Assembly (NCBI GenBank): GCA_026196875.1
Contig: JAPHTP010000004.1
Location: forward strand, 158,919 to 222,918
Direction of reading: 5' to 3'
Origin: Kangiellaceae bacterium
GTDB lineage: Bacteria; Pseudomonadota; Gammaproteobacteria; Enterobacterales; Kangiellaceae
Length of the DNA stretch: 64,000 nucleotides
Under the pieces are notes generated by a model. The model saw only the letters and a list, made by a program, of their open reading frames with translations, did not search any database and was not told the origin of the DNA. A program made the position numbers and the translations under genes. Positions 9,490 through 16,865 of the stretch are shown one piece after another. Every line of letters begins with the position of its first letter. Within the stretch, counting starts at the first letter, position 1.

Positions 9490-10032
9490 TTACTTCTTTC
9501 GGTTCTGCTCCCATTCGTCAATATTTCGAATAAATCCAGGACAATGATGCTCAAAAGATTGTTTCCCAGTTACGATAGTCCACAAATGGGGGATCGCCCT
9601 CATTTCACATCCAGGTGTTTTGATAATGGCGGAAAGGACGAATGATATTCCTAGGTGGCCAAACACGTAGGTCATCCATAACATTAAAAAGGCGGTGAAT
9701 ACTCTGCCAAACATTGGCCCACCAGATAGCCATTCATATATCAAAATGGCGAGTGTAGTAGCAAAAACCAGTATCTGTGCCCAATAGTTATTTTTAAGGG
9801 TGAAGCCAAGGTTTAAAACCGGTCGGAGTAAATATAAACCAAGAAAGACGGTACAGATGGCCACAAGATTAACAGGCCAGCCACGTTCAATCATTCCAGG
9901 TATGTCGTCCACAATTTGCCTAACTAGATCAAGGCAAACCACGCCCAGAAGAAGTCGAACAATACGACCTATTATTCTTGGCGGCTCGATGCTGCCATGT
10001 TCTTGATACGCATCTTTTACCGTATCCATCAT
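9490..10032 (-). CDS. Multi-pass membrane protein of the MerR/GDCCVxC locus
   Basis: A 180-residue membrane protein with about four hydrophobic helices (roughly residues 26-40, 50-75, 83-105, 112-140) and a C-terminal cytoplasmic or periplasmic tail containing cysteines in TPGCEMRAIPHL and HHCPGF. I do not recognise the family. It lies directly downstream of the GDCCVxC gene and probably forms an operon with it under the MerR-type regulator, so metal or electrophile transport is a reasonable guess only. The ATG at 10032 is chosen because AGAGG lies six bases upstream; TTG at 10035 and ATG at 10029 are alternatives. Confidence 0.65.
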   Translation of the reverse strand: MMDTVKDAYQEHGSIEPPRIIGRIVRLLLGVVCLDLVRQIVDDIPGMIERGWPVNLVAICTVFLGLYLLRPVLNLGFTLKNNYWAQILVFATTLAILIYEWLSGGPMFGRVFTAFLMLWMTYVFGHLGISFVLSAIIKTPGCEMRAIPHLWTIVTGKQSFEHHCPGFIRNIDEWEQNRKK

Positions 10033-10073
10033 CAATTACCTCTTATTGCACCAATCGCAAGAGACAACTTTCG

Positions 10074-10292
10074 TTAAGAACTACTACAACAAGCGTTACC
10101 TTCTTGAATTGGTGGACATTTCACTGTTCCATATGAGCAATAAACACAACAGTCGCCTTTTAACGGGCTGAGCAATGTTTTGCATGATTCACATTCGTAA
10201 TACCACTGACAAGCATTCGTTGGCATTTCTTCTGTTTTTTGAAAGCTACATTCTGGGCAAGTGATCGTGGAATGCAATTTTATGTTGCTCAT
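10074..10292 (-). CDS. GDCCVxC-motif cysteine-rich small protein
   Basis: A 72-residue protein with ten cysteines. A CxxC at C12/C15, a further cysteine at C28, a CxxC at C34/C37, the GDCCVYCSYGTVKCPPIQ signature (C48, C49, C52, C59) and a terminal CC pair. This is the domain annotated elsewhere as GDCCVxC, some members of which are selenoproteins; here all positions are cysteine. It resembles a zinc-ribbon or thiol metal-binding protein. The gene is near a MerR-type regulator, in line with its frequent occurrence beside mercury-related genes. The ATG at 10292 is used; a TTG at 10304 would add four residues. Biochemical function is unknown. Confidence 0.75.
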   Translation of the reverse strand: MSNIKLHSTITCPECSFQKTEEMPTNACQWYYECESCKTLLSPLKGDCCVYCSYGTVKCPPIQEGNACCSSS

Positions 10293-10413
10293 TGAGTTAT
10301 CCAAATTTTCTAGTTAAAGACCTTCGTATTCTTTCTGTTGTCGATAAGTTTCAGTTTGATGCTCATTAGCATTAACAGCCGATTATATGAAAGCTCCCTA
10401 CTACTAATGTTAA

Positions 10414-10434
10414 TATCTGTAGTAACTACAGATA
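10414..10434. promoter_or_regulatory. MerR-type operator, perfect 9-bp inverted repeat
   Basis: TATCTGTAG (10414-10422) and CTACAGATA (10426-10434) are perfect reverse complements around TAA. Read leftwards, the dyad lies between a TTGTAT -35 and a TAACAT -10 separated by 19 bases, the elongated spacing diagnostic of MerR-activated promoters. It therefore likely drives the GDCCVxC and membrane protein genes, and also sits just before the regulator gene, which would be autoregulated. Confidence 0.75.
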
Positions 10435-10454
10435 CAAGTTTAATTGGTATTAAA

Positions 10455-10859
10455 ATGACAAATAGCTTGAAAACCATCGGTCGCGTGTCTAAGCAAACTG
10501 GTGTCAACATAGAGACGATTCGCTATTACGAAAAAATAGGACTTATTGATGAACCCCTAAGAAGCGAGGGTGGAAATAGACTCTACGATCAGAACAATAT
10601 CAGACGACTAAATTTTATTAAGCGTTCGCGAGAGTTAGGATTTAGCCTGGAAGAAATACGCGTACTTTTACAACTTTCAAACAATAATCGAGAAGACTGT
10701 CACTCAGCTCAAAAGATCGCAGACTCTCACCTAGCGGTTGTTGAAGCTAAAATAAAAGACCTAAAACAATTAGCAACGGTTCTCTCGAACCTATCGGCCC
10801 AGTGTAATTCATCAAAAGACGAAGGCTGCCCGATTCTTAGGTCGTTGGATGGAGATTGA
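10455..10859 (+). CDS. MerR-family thiol metal sensor
   Basis: Transcriptional regulator of 134 residues. The N-terminal winged helix (TIGRVSKQTGVNIETIRYYEKIGLI) is typical of MerR, followed by a dimerisation helix. C82 (DCHSA), C117 (SAQC) and C125 (EGCPIL) match the three mercury-coordinating cysteines of MerR (82, 117, 126 in Tn501), with a loop one residue shorter. This supports sensing of Hg(II) or a related soft metal (Cd, Pb). It diverges from the GDCCVxC and membrane protein genes across the operator at 10414-10434. No merT, merP or merA is present in the window, so the resistance function, if any, differs from a classical mer operon. The ATG at 10455 is chosen as the normal family start. 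Confidence 0.85.
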   Translation: MTNSLKTIGRVSKQTGVNIETIRYYEKIGLIDEPLRSEGGNRLYDQNNIRRLNFIKRSRELGFSLEEIRVLLQLSNNNREDCHSAQKIADSHLAVVEAKIKDLKQLATVLSNLSAQCNSSKDEGCPILRSLDGD

Positions 10860-11749
10860 ACTCACAAGTAATGGTTACCAAGTTTAGAGGACAAAAACGC
10901 TAACATACAAAAAACGCACGATTATTCGAGGGAAAATGAATAATTCCAATCAGAAAACCTTGTTTATTGAAAAATTAAACTGACGCTTGTTTTCCACATA
11001 TTCAAATTCCTCGATACTCACATTACCTGAAAGCCTAGTATTTCTTTGGAATGGGTCAATGAAATCCCGAAAATCATTTTATGGCCAGTTTTCTTCTTTT
11101 AATTGTTCACAAAAAAGCCTCCAAAAGGAGGCTTTTTCTTTTTCACTATTTATGGAATCTCATTTTACGATTTTGGCACAAAAGCTCATGAGTTGTGGGC
11201 TTAAAAAGTTAAGTGATTGATTTGATTTGAAGAAAGCGCTGGGTAATCAATATTTAGTGAGAGATAAGCGAAAATCTAACTAGCAATATTGTATGGAAGA
11301 GAACCTGAATTGATGCACATATTTAGCCGTTGAAATAATTGGATTAACAGCTGGAGTTTAGTGAAGACATTTGGAGAAAATATAAAACAATAAATAGCAT
11401 CGCTGGAAATTTCCACATCGTCATCATCAAGAAGTGGTCAAAGGTCTATTTCGAAGGTGAACTAGATGAAACTCACCTGGAACAAAGATTTTTGGAATTT
11501 TTTCTTTTTCTCAGCCAATATGTTTTTCGATACGAGTTTTTATCAACATAGTTACATCCATTTCTATATCAAGGTTTGCTTTATGAGCTAAAATCAAGTA
11601 TCTGATGCAGTAATAGTGTATAATCATGATCTGAATAACGATCTTAATTTGTTTCGATTAATTCAAAGCTTTTTCTACCGTCTCTCCTTAACTTCGATTT
11701 CAGAACTATCCATACGTAATTATCCGATTAATGCACTTGGTAGGGCTAT
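10860..11749. other. Gene-poor accessory stretch with a terminator
   Basis: An AT-rich interval of about 890 bases with no convincing gene on either strand. The only defined structure is the hairpin at 11112-11137. Some short frames occur but lack ribosome binding sites or recognisable content. Confidence 0.45.
11112..11137. terminator. Strong hairpin terminator
   Basis: AAAAAGCCTCC (11112-11122) pairs perfectly with GGAGGCTTTTT (11127-11137) around AAAA. T-rich and A-rich flanks make it usable in both directions. It is about 250 bases beyond the merR-like gene and may end its transcript or an unrecognised one. Confidence 0.8.
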
Positions 11750-12610
11750 ATGTCATTCTTATTTTCCAGAAAGGTTTTGATTAAGATTATCTTAATCAAG
11801 CTTATCGCAATTTTCCTTTTGTCAATGTCAGCAATTGCTCAAGAAGTGACAGATGAATTAGATTCATGTCAAATTGTTAATCCTGTGGTTTGTTGTTACG
11901 GATTTACAAAAGAAAATAACAAATGCGTTGATATTAAACTTCCTCGCAATAGTTTTTTAAGTGCATCGGGGAAAGGGTGGAGGTGCAAAAGAGGGTACTT
12001 CAGAAACGTTAACAGTTGTGAAAAAGTTGTCGTTCCTGAACACGCTTACTTAATCACTCCTCACTATGGAAAACATTGGACATGTTTAGAGGGCTATCTT
12101 GAAACTGCGACAGAATGCGTAAAAATAGACTTGCCCAATAATGCATATATCAGCGATCCCAGGCGTTCTCCAGGCTGGCGTTGCGAAATTGGGTTTGCCC
12201 TAAAGAATAAGCAATGCATAAAAATTGTAGCCCCAAAAAATGCAGTGTTGACAAGTATATATTCTTTGGAAGGATGGAAGTGCCGCCGAGGCTACTTCAA
12301 AAAAAGTGATGAATGTTTTCCGATAACTCTGCCCGCTAATTCTTCTATAAGTGAGACTGGAGACCAGTGGCAGTGTAACAGAGGATTTCTAAAAGTTGCT
12401 AATGGATGTGAAAAAATAGATATTCCAGACAACGGTTTTTTGGCAAATTCAGGAAAAAAATGGCGTTGCAATAGAGGCTATAGCAAGCTCAAAAATAGTT
12501 GTAACTTGATAAAAGTGCCGACCAACGCGCACATAGGTTATTCTGGAAACGACTGGAGCTGCAACCCTGGCTTTAGTTTAATTAAAGGAGAGTGCATCGC
12601 TCACAGATAA
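11750..12610 (+). CDS. Secreted cysteine/tryptophan repeat protein
   Basis: A 286-residue protein with an N-terminal signal peptide (residues about 10-30, ending near SAIAQ) and then only tandem repeats. Seven units of roughly 33-37 residues each read approximately W-x-C-x-x-G-[YF]-x-K...C-x-[KI]-x-x-P-x-N-[AS]-x-[IL], preceded by one degenerate unit (CCYGFTKENNKC). Each unit has two cysteines and one tryptophan, suggesting a small disulfide-bonded domain per repeat. The protein is probably periplasmic or extracellular. The repeat style resembles tails found on marine gammaproteobacterial proteins, but I cannot assign a function; ligand binding is a guess. No operon partner is evident. Confidence 0.7.
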   Translation: MSFLFSRKVLIKIILIKLIAIFLLSMSAIAQEVTDELDSCQIVNPVVCCYGFTKENNKCVDIKLPRNSFLSASGKGWRCKRGYFRNVNSCEKVVVPEHAYLITPHYGKHWTCLEGYLETATECVKIDLPNNAYISDPRRSPGWRCEIGFALKNKQCIKIVAPKNAVLTSIYSLEGWKCRRGYFKKSDECFPITLPANSSISETGDQWQCNRGFLKVANGCEKIDIPDNGFLANSGKKWRCNRGYSKLKNSCNLIKVPTNAHIGYSGNDWSCNPGFSLIKGECIAHR

Positions 12611-12655
12611 CTGCAAAAATTATTATTATTTAATTATGTGCAAAGGAGTGATCAA

Positions 12656-12754
12656 ATGGATGACAAAGATTTCCCCAAACCACCTGAGTTATATAGGTTG
12701 AGAATAAATTTTTTCTTACCCGGAATAAAAGCAAGCTTATATCGAAAGAGCTAA
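12656..12754 (+). CDS. Possible 32-residue small protein
   Basis: A short frame (MDDKDFPKPPELYRLRINFF...) that begins 9 bases after a full AAAGGAG ribosome binding site, 45 bases after the repeat protein. The ribosome binding site is the only support; it could be a real small protein or the start of a truncated gene. No family is recognised. Confidence 0.35.
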   Translation: MDDKDFPKPPELYRLRINFFLPGIKASLYRKS

Positions 12755-12965
12755 CGTTCAAAAATATTAAGCATTAAATATAAGAAGTTTTGTACTGGAA
12801 ACTCTGAAAGCTTTTATATGCAAAATGGCAAAAAGTATAGGACAAACAAATAGAGATATTAAACAAAGTATGTTGGAGTTATTTTAAGTGCACTTGAATA
12901 GGGCATACTTTCTCTGTTATGTATTTAATTATTTATTTCAATAATCGAGTTGAGTTAGATTAACT

Positions 12966-13124
12966 TTAGTAACTAGATGTCAATATTTTCTGCCTGTCCG
13001 AAATAGCAAATTCCAATGCGTCAGCATACTTTTCGTAGGAATACTGTTTATAAAAATAAATTGTTTTAGTTTTATAAGTAATCTTATTTTCTAGCATCTG
13101 CTTTTTCTTTTCGTTTGAATTCAT
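12966..13124 (-). CDS. Possible small protein or gene remnant
   Basis: A 52-residue frame rich in Lys, Tyr and Glu (begins MNSNEKKKQMLENK, ends QKILTSSY). The frame stays open another 20 or so codons upstream without a standard start and reads like protein (LQSLGKYQKYNYRR), suggesting the 3' end of a gene whose N-terminus is lost. No family is recognised. Nearby DNA has other apparent fragments. Confidence 0.3.
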   Translation of the reverse strand: MNSNEKKKQMLENKITYKTKTIYFYKQYSYEKYADALEFAISDRQKILTSSY

Positions 13125-13217
13125 GAATACCGCTCGACGGTAGTTATATTTCTGATATTTACCAAGACTCTGTAGATTAGAGTTACTTATGAGTCAAAAC
13201 TTCCGAGATATTCTCAT

Positions 13218-13415
13218 CTAGTTATATCTTATCTCGCAAAATCCTTCTGTGTCCCTTTCAATATGCTGTAAAAATATCACATCGATTTTGCCGGAGAAAG
13301 GTTCAGATAGCTCTACAAAGTCTAACCCGCTAAAATTGACATAAGTTTCTCGATCTAATTGTGATAGAGAATCAATTAGTTCCCCAACAGTTATTCTGGG
13401 TAGCTTAATATTCAT
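13218..13415 (-). CDS. Hypothetical 65-residue protein
   Basis: Frame encoding MNIKLPRITVGELIDSLSQL and a C-terminal half with VNFSGLDFVELSEPFSGKID. The composition is protein-like, but the ribosome binding site is weak and no family is recognised. It lies among apparent gene fragments, so it may be a small immunity-type or orphan protein. Confidence 0.4.
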   Translation of the reverse strand: MNIKLPRITVGELIDSLSQLDRETYVNFSGLDFVELSEPFSGKIDVIFLQHIERDTEGFCEIRYN

Positions 13416-13749
13416 TTACTAGGCCTAATTTAGTAGTCTGAACTTCATATTGAGCGCTTTCTCAACGAATGGCAAGCGATTGCAAATGTAGTTGAGTTAT
13501 TTACCTAATCAGTCTTAAAATGATATCGGTTAGAGTCTAAGTTCATCACTCAGCGAAAAAGGCGCAGTCAGTATTGAGACTCCACGCAAAACAAAACTCA
13601 GTTTTAGATTTTTTGGAAGTTGGAAGTTCTCCCTTAAGCACATACAGCAATTATGAACAATTCTGACAATCTATAGCTTTTATTTGATCTTCAATCTGTG
13701 AGTTCATATTAATACTTCTTTTCTAATTAAAGTATTAATAAAATCTGCA
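13416..13749. other. Intergenic stretch with a 10-bp inverted repeat
   Basis: No convincing gene. ATTAATACTT (13708-13717) and AAGTATTAAT (13730-13739) are a perfect inverted repeat with a 12-base spacer. It lies just after the frameshifted minus-strand gene remnant and could form a hairpin there. Confidence 0.45.
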
Positions 13750-14099
13750 TTACAACTCTATAATGACACCTCCTTCACCAGGTCTTACATTTCCATACTG
13801 TCGACCATCTATCTCTATTTCAGTCCAATATTTACTAGCGTCAGTTTCACCATCTTCAATAATTCCGTACTCAGATCACAAATCTTTTTGGGTAACTTAG
13901 TAAAAACCGAACCGGCGCAAATATTATGTTCATCACATTTCTTGAGTAAACGAATCGAATGTTCTAATAGCGTCTTATTGCCAATCAGATCGGCTTTAAG
14001 CTCAAAACTCTCACGCGTTTTTATTTTGGATAGAAGTTCATTTATTTCTTTTTCCATTAACTCGTATATATCCCATAACTTCTCTTTTCTAATAAACAT
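13750..14099 (-). pseudogene. Frameshifted hypothetical gene
   Basis: The first 75 or so codons from the ATG at 14099 encode a helical protein (KEKLWDIYELMEKEINELL...). The frame then runs into a short tail to 13815, but a different frame from 13875 to the stop at 13750 reads as a plausible continuation (SEYGIIEDGETDASKYW..., ending GEGGVIIEL). The second frame has a stop just upstream of the junction, so one base appears missing near 13876. A broken immunity-type protein is possible given the neighbouring barstar-like gene. Alternatively the 94-residue upstream frame is the whole gene and the tail belongs to something else. Confidence 0.4.
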
Positions 14100-14116
14100 T
14101 TAATATTAAGCTTTTA

Positions 14117-14248
14117 CTAGTTAATGACACTTCGAGCATATTTTATTGGGCCTTCTATATCTACAAACCTTAAGGAATGTTTATTGATAGCACCGAAAAT
14201 TTCATCATCAGCGTTTATTTCATTAATGCACCACTCCTCAAAATCCAC
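14117..14248 (-). pseudogene. Coding fragment after the barstar-like gene
   Basis: A 43-codon frame from a GTG at 14248 (VDFEEWCINEINADDEIFGA... ending KYARSVIN) overlaps the last codons of the barstar-like gene in another frame. The sequence is protein-like, short, and without a good ribosome binding site. It may be the tail of a lost immunity gene, or a small coupled gene. Confidence 0.3.
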
Positions 14249-14741
14249 TATTTTCAATTCCTCTACTCTTTTGGTCCCATTCAGCCCAGTTCCAGTGAAC
14301 CGAGTGAGCCCCTACATCACGAATATTTAGTTTTGGATTGTTACTGTGAATGATATTAACAAACTTCTTTCCATGAACCAGACTTTGATATGTTCTAGAA
14401 GCCAATACTTCCAGAAAAATATGCGCATTATTCGCATCTCGGCCATACCATAAATCAAAGTTCTCTATTGATACGAGTACTTTTCCATTCTCGCCAGTAT
14501 CAATATCGGTAATGCAATCATCTACCGCTCCCCAATTTCGACCAAAATATCCAGGAAACGAAAAGATCTCGTGAATACCGCTGAATACATCATCAATTGT
14601 GTACCACTTTTCAGCATCGAAGCTATAGATCTTGTATCCGCTAGCTTTATACCAGTCCAGATGTTCACACCATAGTTCTTTGTTAAAGTATTTAGCGACA
14701 GTTCCATAGTGCAATGTCTTAACATCTAACTCACTACTCAT
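14238..14741 (-). CDS. Barstar-family immunity protein
   Basis: A 167-residue protein with the barstar (barnase inhibitor) domain: the FSFPGYFGRNWGAVDDCITDI segment is the family signature helix that inserts into the RNase active site. Barstar-like proteins neutralise barnase/EndoU-type or other RNase toxins. No toxin gene is visible next to it; the flanking sequences look like fragments of other small genes. This is typical of orphan immunity genes kept against toxins of neighbouring cells. The ATG at 14741 is used; the ribosome binding site is AAAGGAAAA just upstream. Confidence 0.78.
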   Translation of the reverse strand: MSSELDVKTLHYGTVAKYFNKELWCEHLDWYKASGYKIYSFDAEKWYTIDDVFSGIHEIFSFPGYFGRNWGAVDDCITDIDTGENGKVLVSIENFDLWYGRDANNAHIFLEVLASRTYQSLVHGKKFVNIIHSNNPKLNIRDVGAHSVHWNWAEWDQKSRGIENSGF

Positions 14742-14909
14742 ATTTTTTCCTTTTGAACTTATGTGATGATATATTCAAGAGATTGTGCTTGAAGGTAATC
14801 TAGTTGTTTTTTTAGCTTAAGTCATTAAATACTGTTGCTAGAATTTAATGACATTCTTTGACTATGATAAAATAGTCACTCACAATTATTATAAGAGATT
14901 ACGTACTCT

Positions 14910-15413
14910 ATGATCTCCGCAATTATTTCGGGTTTAGTTGGTTCAATTATAATCATCCTTTTAATTAGCTATTTTAAAAACAACCCGAGCCAATCAGATG
15001 TCAGCAATAAATTGAGTATGGGGAAAGGAGCTCTTTTCATTGCAGTTCTTTGTTTTTCAATGACCGCTTTTCTTATATGGGTGATATTCGACGATCACGA
15101 TATAATGGATAAACCTACCGATCTTGTGATCGCCTTAACATTGACTTCAATTACATCGGGTTTAGGTTTTTACTTTCTTATTGACTTTCTATTTGTAAAA
15201 CTCTCATTCAACGAAGAAAAGATCATTTTTGAATCACCTTGGCGAAAAAAAATAGAAGAAAGATGGGAGAATATTGAGAGTGTCTACTTCAATGACAATT
15301 ATTACTGGCACGTTATAATTTTTAAGTCTCAGAAAAAAATAAGAATATCAATATTTTTATCTGGAAGACTGAACTTTCTCGAGCAACTTAAGAATATAGG
15401 ATTTAACTTCTAG
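14910..15413 (+). CDS. Hypothetical membrane protein
   Basis: A 167-residue protein with three hydrophobic helices (about 3-22, 42-62, 76-98) followed by a soluble C-terminal domain of about 65 residues (KIIFESPWRKKIEERWENIESVYF...) that resembles a short PH-like beta domain as found in bacterial PH membrane proteins. Start ATG at 14910. The family is not recognised. It diverges from the barstar-like gene and its base composition is as AT-rich as the surrounding accessory DNA. Confidence 0.6.
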   Translation: MISAIISGLVGSIIIILLISYFKNNPSQSDVSNKLSMGKGALFIAVLCFSMTAFLIWVIFDDHDIMDKPTDLVIALTLTSITSGLGFYFLIDFLFVKLSFNEEKIIFESPWRKKIEERWENIESVYFNDNYYWHVIIFKSQKKIRISIFLSGRLNFLEQLKNIGFNF

Positions 15414-15803
15414 AGCCTGAACAAAAACTTAGTGTCAATAGATATAAAAAAGGACAATGATTCGGATGAGTTATTGTCCTTTAAAAAATTAAAATCTGCT
15501 CTTAAGCGGACTCTTATTTTTAGTCGTGGTTTTGAAGATCTTCTGCTGCTCCAGTTTTCTTTACCATACCCAACCCAATCGCATTTATTGTTTCTTTTAC
15601 ACCACCAACACTAGATTCTTTTATTGCCACCAAAATTATAAATTAAAGTGGAAAAATTAGGACGAGCTTGACGGTGCTCTTTGAGAAAGAGATACTAATC
15701 ACAACCACGCAGTTAGTATCAGCTAACGCACCAAGGTAAGAGACGGTTCAAGTCGACAAATTTGTTCCGTTTTTCTTATCTACTTAGATCTATTACTCGC
15801 ATA
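15414..15803. other. Intergenic stretch with a hairpin and a coding fragment
   Basis: AAAGGACAAT (15449-15458) and ATTGTCCTTT (15473-15482) form a 10-bp stem soon after the membrane protein gene and may act as a weak terminator, although no long T run follows. The minus-strand fragment at 15520-15630 lies within this interval. Nothing else is recognised. Confidence 0.4.
15520..15630 (-). pseudogene. Short protein-like fragment
   Basis: A 36-codon frame from a GTG at 15630 reads VAIKESSVGGVKETINAIGL and ends EDLQNHD. No ribosome binding site precedes it and an upstream stop closes the frame. It resembles the C-terminal end of a lost gene; the parent family is not recognised. Confidence 0.2.
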
Positions 15804-16196
15804 TTAAATTCTCCTTATTTCCAATTTTCTTTTTGCTTTAGAGCTTTCTCCCAATTTAAGGATGCTTCGCATCGCCTCAATCTGATCTTTGCTCAGCGCT
15901 CCTAATTGCTTTCTTAGTTCACTTGCGAAGGCATATTCCTCTAGGGAAGCTGATTCTGGGATTCGAATTACTCTTTGTGATTTTTCTATCGAATCCCAGA
16001 GCAAGCCTTGCTCTTCTTTATCAAGCTCTAGCCTGTCGATCAATTTTTCTAAGATCGGTTTGGATGGCGGACCTTTCTTACTTTTTTCTATCGCGCTTAT
16101 GTAACACGGATTGACTTCAAGGAGATCTGTTAACTGGCTCTGTTGAAGGCTTTTGCTTTTTCTCAAGCTATAAAGAAACAAGGCAAATGGGGTCAT
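15804..16196 (-). CDS. XRE-family HTH regulator
   Basis: A 130-residue DNA-binding protein. The N-terminal helix-turn-helix (FALFLYSLRKSKSLQQSQLTDLLEVNPCYISAIEKSKKGPP) is of Cro/C1 type, and the C-terminal half is helical and probably dimerises. The TTG at 16211 could extend it by five residues, but the ATG at 16196 is the more typical start. A near-perfect 18-bp palindrome at 16281-16298 lies upstream and is a candidate operator. Target genes are unknown. Confidence 0.7.
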   Translation of the reverse strand: MTPFALFLYSLRKSKSLQQSQLTDLLEVNPCYISAIEKSKKGPPSKPILEKLIDRLELDKEEQGLLWDSIEKSQRVIRIPESASLEEYAFASELRKQLGALSKDQIEAMRSILKLGESSKAKRKLEIRRI

Positions 16197-16280
16197 AAGT
16201 AACTCAACCAATACAGGAATATTTATATATTAGAATAAGCAATTTTAAATCAAAAATATCTTTTAAAATCAATAGCTTAC

Positions 16281-16298
16281 ATAGCATTATAACGCTAT
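16281..16298. promoter_or_regulatory. Near-perfect 18-bp palindrome
   Basis: ATAGCATTATAACGCTAT reads the same on both strands except at one symmetric pair. It lies about 85 bases before the XRE gene at 15804-16196 and is a plausible regulator binding site. Confidence 0.4.
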
Positions 16299-16395
16299 AT
16301 TTGAGTTGTTTTTTTAGTAAAATGAATGAGTTACTTTTAGACAGTATTAGAAGTATGGAGTTACAAGATGATATTTAGCGAGAATTTAAAAGATG

Positions 16396-16764
16396 TTATT
16401 GCTCTAAAAACGACAATAGCGATTTAGTTTTACTTACTGGCAATCTAGATAATACGTCGATTAAGCGGGATTGAGTACTAGGGTCTCGATCGGCTTCAAA
16501 TAATAATGGAGTTCCTTCGCCGGCAATGATCCAATGAATATTGGGGGACCCACCATTTTCGGTTTTCAGTTTTGCCAACTTTGCAAGTCTCTCAGTATCC
16601 GGAAAAACTTCACCTTTCCATACGCGTCGCAAAACAGTGTCATTTTTATAGCCTAATGACTCCGACAGTTGTTTACGTTCAATTTCCAGGTGCTTCTCCG
16701 CTAGAAGCCTTAAACGACGACACATTTCCTGTCGGAGCGCTTCATTTTTCTGGTTTCTCGCCAT
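16396..16764 (-). CDS. Phage-repressor-like HTH protein
   Basis: A 122-residue protein with a helix-turn-helix-like N-terminus (LAEKHLEIERKQLSESLGYKNDTVLRRVWKGEVFPD) and the HWIIAGEGTPLL segment common at the end of the DNA-binding region of phage C1-like repressors. There is no C-terminal peptidase domain. The ATG at 16764 is preferred to a GTG one codon upstream. An inverted repeat directly before the start is a likely autoregulatory site. It could regulate the diverging gene at 16866. Confidence 0.65.
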   Translation of the reverse strand: MARNQKNEALRQEMCRRLRLLAEKHLEIERKQLSESLGYKNDTVLRRVWKGEVFPDTERLAKLAKLKTENGGSPNIHWIIAGEGTPLLFEADRDPSTQSRLIDVLSRLPVSKTKSLLSFLEQ

Positions 16765-16767
16765 CAC

Positions 16768-16798
16768 TTATATTATAATCATTTACATCATAATATAA
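16768..16798. promoter_or_regulatory. Inverted repeat between HTH gene and kinase-like gene
   Basis: TTATATTAT (16768-16776) and ATAATATAA (16790-16798) are perfect reverse complements with a 13-base spacer, four bases upstream of the HTH gene start and about 70 bases before the divergent 16866 gene. It is a candidate operator or overlapping -10 region. Confidence 0.45.
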
Positions 16799-16865
16799 TA
16801 TTATCTAGCGATTTGCCTTAAAGATCAATATTATTGTTGGCACTCTGAAAAGGAGCTATACAAAT

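Noticed and set aside
9454..9645. Plus-strand frame opposite the 9490-10032 membrane protein
   Set aside because: Antisense shadow of a membrane protein gene without a ribosome binding site.
10987..11220. A plus-strand frame across the terminator at 11112-11137
   Set aside because: It includes a strong terminator hairpin and has no protein-like features.
12804..12887. A 20-residue frame MAKSIGQTNRDIKQ...
   Set aside because: Very short and without a ribosome binding site; not reported as a gene.
13640..13705. An 18-residue minus-strand frame MNSQIEDQIKAIDCQNCS
   Set aside because: Only a weak AAGAAG upstream and very short; may be noise in an AT-rich region.
16368..16427. A 19-residue frame (MIFSENLKDVIALK...) preceded by GGAG
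   Set aside because: Too short and overlaps the end of the HTH gene; it might be a truncated HTH start but is not supportable.
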